Of a DNA stretch of 64,000 nucleotides, positions 55,701 to 64,000 are shown in pieces. The notes under the pieces are model-generated. The model made no database searches. It saw only the letters and a list, made by a program, of their open reading frames with translations, and was not told the origin of the DNA. Both the position numbers and the translations under genes were made by a program. The stretch is from the NCBI GenBank assembly GCA_003049435.1, contig PYSQ01000033.1:61184-125183 (forward strand), read 5' to 3'. How positions within the stretch are numbered: the stretch's first letter is position 1; each line of letters opens with the position of its first letter. The DNA is from Nakataea oryzae. Lineage: Eukaryota > Ascomycota > Sordariomycetes > Magnaporthales > Magnaporthaceae.

Positions 55701-56919
55701 TTCGCTGATCGGCAGCCGTTAACCACCCCCTCCATCCTGGGCCCGTACCATCCGTCGCCGACGCTGTCGACGCCGCCGACGCCGTCCCCATCCTAGCTGA
55801 CGACATCCTCGCGAACCTTGGTCCAGCCAAAGGGTCCCCGCAAGGATCTCTGCCTTTGCTACCGCATCTTTACTTCACCCCCGACTGTAAGTGTGTTTCT
55901 GCCATGCCGTGATCGGCCTTGGCTTGCCTAGGTGTTGTTCTCTATTTCTCAGGCGTCATCAGGCGCACAGGGCGGCTGTCTGCCCTTGTGTTTGGGATTG
56001 CTCTTTTCCTGTGGCCCTCCTTGGCCTCCTGGCCAAGAATGGACCCCACCAGGTCTCTAGATCAAACGCCACTCTAGTGAAAGTGGCAAGGTGGGCTGCC
56101 GGCCGTCGAGATGGCTTCATTGATTTCTCTATTCCCCCTCCCCAAAAAAAACACCAAACAGGAAAGACAAAGAATCAGCCGGAGAGAAAAAAAACCCACT
56201 CAAAACAGCTGTGCATTGGCAGAAAGAAGCTGGAGAAAGGGGTTGATGGCTGGGAGTGTGGGAAAGCGTGTGGGACATCGTCAGCATCTTGTCCGACCTA
56301 GGCTTTGCTCTCACGGCTGGGCATGGGATCGGGGCCGAGGGGTTTGTTGAGGCGTAGCCTTAAGCAAGCAAGCAAGTTGCTTCCTCACCTTCCGCCACCT
56401 CTCATTCCCCCTGTCCCCGGGTCTGGCTGGAGGGGTTATACCACGCACCCAGCTACTCCTTACCCCCACCACCCGCTGCGTTTTCAGTCACGTCACATAC
56501 AATATCCCCACAGCCCTCCCAGAAAATCACCTACAGCCTCCTTATCCCCCTTTTCCGCCCAGATGCCTGGCAGGCACTCGTTTTGATACACCGAGAAAGG
56601 CTTATCGAACGCTTATTTTACTACCTCGACGGCGAAGACTTCGAGTCTTGACAGATATTTCTCTCACGCCTCCTGACAAAAAGCTTGGGCGCGACTTGAA
56701 TAGTATCGTCTTTGCCGTCTGTGCCTCCCGCGCAATATCATCAACTCTGCATTCCTTTCCCCCACCTCTCCGCTCTCAGCCCCTCACCCAAAGTCTTTAC
56801 CAAGACCCCCGAAGCCTAAGAGAAGGTGCCCGAAACAACCATCAGCTGCATGACTGTTGGCATTGGTGTGACAGCCAGCTGATACGAGAATCCCCCACAG
56901 GAACCGAAATCCTCTCAAG
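49726..56919. other. 7.2 kb region without a supported gene
   Basis: No frame longer than about 250 codons, and none with a domain, on either strand. Seen: homopolymer runs (G-run with n at 52632-52646, A/T runs around 51900-51912, 52180-52200, 52708-52750), TGTGTG tracts near 50770-50795, AAGCAAGCAAGC at 56363-56374. From about 55200 the plus strand is C/T-rich, and a gtaagtgtg at about 55888 could be the donor of an intron in the YPD1 leader. A non-coding transcript cannot be excluded. Confidence 0.35.
52632..52646. repeat. G homopolymer ending in an unresolved base
   Basis: Fourteen G followed by a single n (52646). The length is uncertain; it is the second G-run of this window that the assembly could not resolve. 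Confidence 0.8.
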
Positions 56920-57502
56920 ATGGTGGACCTTGGAGAGAACGTCGACAGGGCAACCTTTGATCAGATCCTGGAGATGGACGAGAGTGAGGAGGAAAGGGAG
57001 TTCAGCAAGCCCCTTGTTTTGGGCTTCTTCGAGCAGGCCGAAGACACGTTTCACAAGATGGACATTGCACTGTAAGTTACCGTTAATACCCCTTTCCGGC
57101 CCAGGGACATCCCCGGTCGTTAAGCTTCCGTGACTGGGAGCCGACTTGCACGTGAGCTACGACGTACCCCCAAGCGCTCTCACAATTCTCGGCTTCGGGC
57201 ACTGTTGGTTGGAAAACTCGACTAATCGAGTCCTGCCAATCTACAGCAAGCAGGCAAATATGAAGGAACTTTACAGTCTCGGGCATTTCCTGAAGGGATC
57301 ATCGGCCACACTTGGCTTTACCAAAGTCAGGGATAGCTGCCAGATCATTCAACAATACGGAAATGGCGTCACACTTGATAACACGCCTGAGCCTAATCAA
57401 GACGTCTGCATCGCCCAAATCACCAAGGCACTGGCCCAGGTCAAGAAGGACATGGAGGAGCTGAACAGGCTGATGCTGGACTTCTTTAACGTCGATAACT
57501 AA
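56920..57502 (+). CDS. YPD1: YPD1 histidine phosphotransfer protein
   Basis: Two exons (56920-57071, 57247-57502; gtaagt ... ctacag) give 135 residues. The HPt four-helix bundle is clear: DRATFDQILEMDESEEEREF and LVLGFFEQAEDTFHKMD (helices), then the phosphorylation site SLGHFLKGSSATLGFTKVRD with the active histidine at residue 64, and the last helix ITKALAQVKKDMEELNRLML. Ypd1 passes phosphate from hybrid histidine kinases to the response regulators Ssk1 and Skn7, and so controls the Hog1 osmotic-stress MAP-kinase pathway and oxidative-stress genes. The ATG at 56920 is the first in-frame one after an upstream stop; many relatives have 20-40 more N-terminal residues, so an upstream coding exon is possible. 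The long C/T-rich region upstream suggests a long leader. Confidence 0.93.
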
Positions 57503-59132
57503 GCCTGCCCTTTCAGTTGGGAGCCAAGTCACAGTAGGTGCCCCCTTGGCACCTTTCGCGCGACTTTGCGTGGGCGTCTTCCCTCGAGGAGCAGCACAAG
57601 AAACCAAGGCTGCGCAGGAACGAGGGACCTGTCTGCACAAGCCTGCCCGAGCGGCAGGCTTCTGAGGAGAGGGCGCTCCTTGACCTCGCAGACCTCGACC
57701 ACCCCACATACACAAACACATCCACGCGAGCATCTACTGCAACTGCAGTGTTCATTCGTTTACGACTCTACTGCTCCTTCCGCTCGTTATTGCCTCGACC
57801 ACCACACCACCATGATGACTTGGAGTCTTGCTCATGTTTTGGGGATGGAAGTTCATGCCTCACACAGGTTCCTCCATCACCCTTCGAGGGCGGCGACGAC
57901 GCATTCGGGAAAAAAAAGAAAAGAAAAGAAATACAGAAAAGGAAGAATACAAAGAGCCAGGACAGAAAAGGACCAAGGTGAACGAGGCGCACGAAACAGC
58001 AACGTCCGACTTTCGTCTCCATCTCGAGCGGCAGTTCAAGGAAGTCAGCATGGAAGTCGAATGTCTGAATGACCGACGACAACCAAGCGCGTCTGCGAAA
58101 AGAAGCACCTAGTTTTGGGACGGGGATAGCAAGGTCAGGGCTTGCCGGTGGCTAGCAGCCAGTTTCTGCTCAGAAGCCATAACTAGCCACATGCGAACAG
58201 TCAGGTGGGACGACGGCCCTATCTTTACGTTTCCTAGGGCTGGGATGGGCGTTATTTGGGCCAGGAGTTGAGTAGGCTTCGGTAGATAGTTGGCCAGTTC
58301 ACAATTGCCTGGTCCCGTAGCTATCTTGAGTCGGAGCCGTGCGGGCCAGTCGGTCGGCTCGAGTAAATATGCCAAGTACCCTTTTTGCTGGCACTAGGCT
58401 GCCATGAGATTCTATGGTCGCTTGCCTTTGGCTGTAGCTGTGGTTGGTAATATGTCTGTATTCCCAGTCGTCGATGAATGCTACCTGATTGTTTTTGTCG
58501 GAGCTTCCCGAAAGTCGAACTTTATCTGCTGTAAAATGCAGGAGATGGGGTTGTGCTGAGTGTCTGAAAGTTGAGGTTGGTGTACTTTTCTGGGGGAGGC
58601 TTGCTTAATGCTAGCCCCCCTTTGTCCCTTTGTCAAGGCCATCACGGCTCGCTTTCCAGCCGGCGGTTGAGCTCTCATCGAGACTCGACGACGAGCAAAA
58701 GCCCAGGCTCAAAAGAGCAAAAGGAAGGGCAGGAACGACCATAAGATCCCAGAAAGAGCCAGGAACGGGAGAGCCGGAGGCTGGATGTAAGAGAACGAGA
58801 CCCCACAAAACATTGTCGTTATAGAGGCGAGCCGATGTGCTCTTGCCTATCCCGGACGCGCCTCCACCGTCCCCGCCCAAGCGCCTTGCATGTCGGTGCT
58901 TGGCTGTGGTGAGCACGGCGCACAACAGCAGCAATCTTTCCCGTCACGTATTGATCTACCGACCATACCAGATCCAGCCCTCCTCCAGTGGGGATCTCGA
59001 CGCGCCCCCTTAGACCCAGGCCTAGTCTAGGGTTCCCAGCAAAGTTTGTTTAAAGGTTATTCGGACGCAAGAAAGAGGGGAGGAAATCACTACAACAGGA
59101 ACACAGCCGGGAAAAAAACGTAAAACCGAAAA
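57503..59132. other. Intergenic between YPD1 and the 2H phosphoesterase gene
   Basis: 1.6 kb; A/G-rich tract at 57908-57960. Frames of up to 168 codons at 57538-58112 have no recognisable domain and are not called. The last part is the promoter of the next gene. Confidence 0.4.
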
Positions 59133-60044
59133 ATGGCGTCAGGCTCGAGCCGGCCGATGCTGACGCACTTTCTGGCAATACCGCTGACGAGCGCGCCGGC
59201 GTCGCGGGCTCAGCTGTCGCGGTCCATAGCCGCGTTCCGCGCAGAGGTGACGGGCGGCGGGTTTGGCTTCCCCTCGGACGCAGTCAGGCCGCCCGGCTCG
59301 CTGCACCTGACGCTCGGGGTCATGAGCCTCGCCCCGTCGAAGCAGGGCGGCGGCGGCCATGGTACTAGCCAGAACAACAACAACAGTAGCAGCAGCAGCA
59401 GCAGCAACAACAACAACAACAACAACATCAAGGACGGGGACGGGGACGGCGGCGACGACAAGCTGGCGAGGGCCATTGCGCTTCTGCGGTCCCTCAAGTT
59501 CAGGGAGATGCTCGCGGCCGCCAGGGCCGCGACCGCGACCACCAACACGGGCAGCAGCAGCAGCGACGCGGCATCGAATCCAGGGGGGCCCCTGAAGGTG
59601 AGGCTGCGCGGCCTGCACACGATGCAGCGCGACCCGTCCAAGGCCACGGTCCTGTACGCGGAGCCGGCGCCGGCGCAGCCGCTGCAGCGCTTCTGCGAGG
59701 GCGTCGTCGCGGCCTTTATGGACGCGGGGCTCATGCGCGACGAAGGGCGGCCCTTGCTGCTGCACGCGACCGTCGTCAACACCATCTACGTCAAGGGCGG
59801 GAAGAGGAGACAGCAGCAGCAGCAGGGGGGCGGGAGGGGCTCCAGCTCGCGGCTGACGCTGGATGCGCGGGGGCTCCTGGACAGGTACGAGGACCACGAC
59901 TGGCTGGAGGGGGGCATGGACCTAGTGCTGGACAAGCTGGCGATATACAAGTTTGGGGCCAAGAGCGTGAGGGTGGACAATGGCGGCGGGGAGGGGCTTG
60001 AGGAGGATGCGGCGTACGAGGCGGTTGCCGAGGTTGAGATATGA
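59133..60044 (+). CDS. 2H phosphoesterase-like protein (AKAP7/ASCC1 type)
   Basis: 303 residues, single exon, ATG at 59133 after an A-rich leader. It opens with LTHFLAIPLTS and has the two His-x-Thr motifs of the 2H phosphoesterase fold: SLHLTLGVM (His 58, Thr 60) and LLLHATVVNTIYVKGG (His 211, Thr 213), which together form the active site for 2',3'-cyclic or 2',5'-linked phosphodiesters. The surrounding motifs (LHTMQRDPSKATVLYAEP, DLVLDKLAIYKFGAKSV near the end) match the AKAP7 nuclear-localisation-domain / ASCC1 group. Fungal members are mostly unstudied; an RNA-related role is inferred. An Asn/Ser homopolymer tract (residues about 80-98) and a QQQQQ tract lie in loops and come from CAG/AAC repeats that may vary in length. 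Confidence 0.87.
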   Translation: MASGSSRPMLTHFLAIPLTSAPASRAQLSRSIAAFRAEVTGGGFGFPSDAVRPPGSLHLTLGVMSLAPSKQGGGGHGTSQNNNNSSSSSSSNNNNNNNIKDGDGDGGDDKLARAIALLRSLKFREMLAAARAATATTNTGSSSSDAASNPGGPLKVRLRGLHTMQRDPSKATVLYAEPAPAQPLQRFCEGVVAAFMDAGLMRDEGRPLLLHATVVNTIYVKGGKRRQQQQQGGGRGSSSRLTLDARGLLDRYEDHDWLEGGMDLVLDKLAIYKFGAKSVRVDNGGGEGLEEDAAYEAVAEVEI

Positions 60045-60820
60045 GGGTGGTGCTGGGAGGTTTGGGGAGGCTATACCCGGCAAGGGTTGTGTATTGTTCT
60101 GCTCCAAAGGCCATGCATGCTATGTACGTCTCGACATTGACCTCGCCCTCGTATACGTGGTATTTTTATGATGAGGTCTTTCGTGTCTTGTCTCCTTCCG
60201 GATTCATTCTTACGTGAAAGCATGCCAGAGAATCAGGGCTATGTAACAAGGCCTTACTCAGGATTCAATTCGGGTGCCTGGGGCCCTCTGTAAGCACCTC
60301 TGTCCGACCCCTGTCCGCCACAGACAACGTCCACCGCAAGGGGGCCAATCCCCGCTATCCGAGCGACCCGAACCAAGCGCAGCGCAGCTGTCAGGCGTGC
60401 AGCGTCCAGGCAGCCCTCCCAAAACAGGCCAATGGCGTGGGCCGGACGACATGGGCTCTGGCGATTGTCAAGGCAAGGCAGTGGCTGAGACGGTCTGGTG
60501 AGTCCACCATCGGTGCTGCAGCCGTTGCTGATGCCGCGTGGGGAATGCGCGGCGGCACAGCAAGGCCATGTGGAAAACATAGTCGGGGAGCCCTTGTTTT
60601 TTTTTTTTAAATGTTTTTTTGTTATTTTTCTTTTCAGTGACGGGCTGGCGATTCTCCCGGCGTGACTGAATCGTCTGTTTGCTTCGAGGAAATACCATCT
60701 ACCCACCTAGGCTAGACCTACCCCGCCTGGTCCGAGCGGGACGACGCACGACGACGCCGGAAGGGAAGCATCACGTCCCCCAAACTAGGCTCCGCCTGCC
60801 AGAGGGCGCCGGGCTCCTCA
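60045..60820. other. Intergenic
   Basis: Between two plus-strand genes. A T-run at about 60597-60608. No domain-bearing frame; the 150-codon minus frame at 60254-60706 has none. Confidence 0.4.
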
Positions 60821-62722
60821 ATGACGGGCGACAAACGGCGCGGCGGCTCCGCGAGCCATGTCCTCCACACCACCCCGGCGGCGCCGGCGGCCAAGTCGGG
60901 TTCGCCCGCTGCCGCCGCCGCATCGTCGCTGTCCTCGGCCTCGTCCTCGTCCTCGTCGCTCACGTCGAACCCTTCGGCCGTGATATCCCCGCCGTCACGC
61001 GCCGCCCTCTCGAGCTCCGCGAACAACGTCGCCGCCGCCCCAGACGACGCCGCCGCCGCCCGGCCGTCCCGGACAGGGATGCCCGGCCGTGCGCACAGGG
61101 ACGGCAGCAGACGCCGCAGCCGCGAGAGCAGGCAAAGTAACGACGACGACGACGATAAAAACAACAAAAACAACAGCAGTAGCGCAAGATCGGCGGCGTC
61201 ACGCTCCCGGTCCCTGCCCAAGGACGGCACGGCAGGCGAAGGCTCGGCGTCGGAGGCCGCGCTCAAGCGGCAGGTGCACCACCTGGAGCGCGAGCTTGAG
61301 ACGATGGAGGCCGAGTTCCGGCAGAACCTGGACAAGCTGTCGCACAACGAGTCCGAGGCCGCCAGCTTCTGGCAGGCGCGCCACAGCGGGCTCAACCAGG
61401 ACTTCATCCGCGCCGACGCCGAGCTGCGCGCCGCCCGCGCCGAGCTCGAGGACGTGCGCTGCGAGCGCGACGACCTGCGCGCCGGCTGGGACGCCACGCG
61501 CCGGGAGCTGGCGGGCCGCGAGCGCGAGGCCGCCGAGCTCAGGAGCCAGGTCAGGGGGCTCAAGGACTGGCTCGCCACGAGCACGAGGGCCGCTGGCGTC
61601 GCCCCGGCCGACGATGTGTTTGTCGACGGCTTCTCGCGCCTGTTCAACGGGCTGCAGAACTGGCTCATCAACAACTTTCGGAGGGTAAAGCTGGGTATGA
61701 CCTGGTGCCGAACCATCTCTGTTTGCGTAAACAAAAAAAGAAAAGATAAAAAAAAACTGAGGTGTGCTAACATGGTTACTACGGCAGATCTGTCACAGGC
61801 AGACGAGGGAACGCTCGAGGAGCTAGCTGCCCTGGTGCCGACGTACGCGGAGCTCGCCGGCACGTCCAAGCTGCAAATGCTGCAATCCCTCGTGTCCAGG
61901 ATACTAGTCGAGATGATCTTTGACAGCTACTTTGTCGGCCTGACTGAGCAGCAGGCACTACAGCTTGCGCAGGCCGAGTCGGTGGTAGAATCACTGGGTA
62001 AGAACCACATTCCGACGGACAGTTCCGTTCTTCCTGCTCACGGCTAACACATGTGGACACACAAAGTGACTGGCCCAGAGCCCTTGAACCAGTGGAGGTC
62101 CACAACACTCACCCTACTGAGCAAGGAGGCGGCCCACAAGATGCACGACGAGACGGCACGGCTCGCAGATAGCGTTGTGTGGCGCATAAATCGTCTCCTC
62201 GGCGCGCTGTCTCCAGACTACCACGCGACCTCGGCCGCGAATTCTGGTGGCGGCGGCGGCAGCAGCAGCAGCAGCAACAACAACAACAACAACAATAACA
62301 ACAACGGCGCAGCCGCCGCCGCGCCGCGCCGCTCGTCAACGCCGGGGCCGGCCGCGTCGTCCGAGGCGTCACTGAGGCAGCTGATCGCGTCTTCGGTCGA
62401 GCTGGCGCGGCTGCTCGCGGTGCAGCGGGCCTCTTTCCACGTGTTCATGCCCGAGGTGCTGCCGCCGCCGCCGCCTTTGGGCGATGCCGTGGGCGGCTTG
62501 AAAGACGGCGAGGCGGCCCGGAGGCCGGCGGCGGCGGTCGTCGTCTTCGACCCGACCCGCATGGAGGACGTGGGCGGGCTCGACGAGGAGGCGCTGGCGG
62601 GCGCCGTCGTGCGGTGCGCCACCTTCCCCGGCATCGTCAAGCGCGGCGACGAGGCAGGCGGCCACCTGCAGCAGTACGAGAACGTTATTGCCAAGGCCCG
62701 GGTGCTGTGTAACCCTGGCTGA
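60821..62722 (+). CDS. Conserved fungal coiled-coil protein, function unknown
   Basis: Three exons (60821-61694, 61788-61997, 62067-62722) give 579 residues. Residues 1-145 are disordered (Ala/Ser-rich, then RRRSRESRQSNDDDDDKNN). A coiled coil follows (LKRQVHHLERELETMEAEFR ... RAARAELEDVRCERDDLRAG). A conserved helical region then starts with FSRLFNGLQNWLINNFRR and continues after intron 1 with TLEELAALVPTYAELAGTSK and VEMIFDSYFVGLTEQQALQL, and after intron 2 with NQWRSTTLTLLSKEAAHKMH. The C terminus has VVFDPTRMEDVGG, CATFPGIVKRGDE and ENVIAKARVLC, also conserved in ascomycete homologues. Both introns carry good branch points (gctaac, ctaac). A Gly/Ser/Asn homopolymer insert lies near 62250-62305. 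No known domain function can be assigned; the family is unnamed to me. Confidence 0.82.
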
Positions 62723-64000
62723 TTTTTGCCGGGCTGGCTTGTGATTTGCCTCTGGCGGCCGCATTCTTTTTCTTGTGGCTGGTGGGTTCTAGACGATTGA
62801 CTTTTGCTATCACGGTCTGTTATGAAGAGAATCGGGCCGGGATGGGCTGGGCATCTTTGCATCTCTGTTTTTTCTTCTTCTCCTTTTCTTCTTTCTGGCG
62901 CCTCTGTAGGTGTCGTCTGCATATTGGCTCGGCTCGGGATGATACGTGCTGAGAGGCTCAGGAGGCTGGCCTAGACAGCGGAGCCGGCATTTCACCGGGC
63001 GTCACTTGGCTGTGTTCGCTTCCTGTGGAGCCGTCTCGGATCGAGCTTGATGTTCCCGAAATCTTACTGATCACAAACAGCCCGATAGAGTGCCCAGCCT
63101 TCCCGCGGGGAAGGCCATGTGCCTGGCAAGTACCGTCCAGGTACCTCCCTCTTCCCCTTTTCCCCACCCGGCCTCTTCAACGCAACCCCCACGGCCGTTA
63201 CGTCCACTATATGCGGTGTGATGCCGACCACGCACAACCTCGAGACGTGTCGCTATTTCCGAGGGACAAACAAGACAAACCCCCTCAAAGCCAAGGTTTA
63301 TCATGCGCCCTCGGAAGAAACCAGCAGGAGCACGGCTGTCGACCCCATCGGCCCCGGGCCTGCGCATCCCGCCTCTTTTGCTCCTCGCACCTGCTGGTTT
63401 GCAGCTTGAAATGTCGGCTGCGGGAACTTGGGAAGGGGGCGTAGGGGGTCTGATCTTGGCCGATTGGTCGGCCCGCGACCAAGAGCAGCAGAAACAAGTG
63501 GTGGTGGTGGTGGTGGTGGTGGTGGTGTGTGCGTCTGCATCCTGCGCATATGCTATCGAGTGCGACGATGGAGGCTGCATGCTCCGGCCTGAGCGTGTGC
63601 TGGTCGATGCTTGGCGTACCTCCGCAGAGCCGCATGTTTGGGGGGGTTCCCGACTCCCCCGTCGCTTGAATCGCTCCGAGCACGGCTTGGGAAAGCTGTC
63701 CGCGTTTGTTTTTTCTGCCTCTCCCGGTTCCCGGGCGGTGTTGGAAAGCTCGCGGCACCAAGCACGCACGCAAAACCCCCACCCAGACCGCGCGCATTGC
63801 ACCGCAGAGTGACTCTGGGGCCCACCCTCGACTGCGCCATGCCAAACACCTACGCCTCCTCGTCTTGTTTCTTTGCTCGGCTGCTGTTATGCTGCTGCTG
63901 GGGTGTATTGTGGCGTTGTTTCGACAAGTCTTTGAACATGCAAAACCCTAAATCAACGGCCCATGTCCCGTCCGTTTCTACCAGTATCACCGTTGTTGCC
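62723..64000. other. Intergenic to the window end
   Basis: No supported gene. Contains a (GTG)n microsatellite of about ten units at 63498-63527. Minus- and plus-strand frames of up to 243 codons across it (63071-63802) include poly-His or poly-Val from that repeat and have no domain. Confidence 0.4.

Noticed and set aside
60718..61869. 383-codon minus-strand frame opposite the coiled-coil gene
   Set aside because: Ser-rich mirror of Ala/Glu/Arg codons; the plus-strand protein has consistent introns and conserved blocks.

Overview
The window is nuclear DNA of a filamentous ascomycete, most likely a Sordariomycete. The signs are GC-rich coding DNA, short GT-AG introns (mostly 55-240 bases) with CTAAC/CTGAC-type branch points, and ascomycete-specific families (AcuF-like zinc fingers, DUF7580, PNP-domain NLR relatives, DUF3984). 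Nothing here fixes the genus. There are two small assembly gaps (12 n at 35431-35442, one n at 52646), both in G homopolymers. All splice junctions were placed by eye from donor, branch point, acceptor and reading phase.

Layout. 1-621: 3' end of a Na+/H+ exchanger. 1-9 kb is accessory in character: two head-to-head genes, each with a purine/uridine phosphorylase-like (PNP) domain. The minus-strand one combines an AcuF-type zinc-finger region, PNP, a winged helix and ankyrin repeats, but has no NACHT domain and several reading-frame breaks. The plus-strand one is DUF7580 fused to a PNP domain cut off at the C terminus. An F-box gene follows. From about 12.5 kb housekeeping genes dominate: RUD3 (Golgi golgin), NOP15 (60S ribosome assembly), an unknown membrane protein, GET1 (tail-anchored protein insertion), a prenyltransferase-alpha-repeat protein, a GPI-anchored aspartyl protease, an AVT2-like vacuolar amino-acid transporter, a 29-residue cysteine-rich metallothionein-like gene, RHO1, mitochondrial ribosomal protein MRPL40, ELP1 of Elongator, a DUF3984 protein, YPD1 (histidine phosphotransfer), a 2H phosphoesterase and a conserved fungal coiled-coil protein.

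The core genes do not form a pathway; several sit as divergent or convergent neighbours (GET1 with the prenyltransferase-repeat gene, RHO1 with MRPL40, MRPL40 with ELP1, ELP1 with DUF3984). Long non-coding stretches lie at 23.3-27.1, 28.9-31.6, 33.7-35.9 and 49.7-56.9 kb. The most interesting parts are the divergent PNP-fusion pair, which looks like a reduced NLR-type immunity or self/non-self locus, and the tiny spliced metallothionein-like gene.
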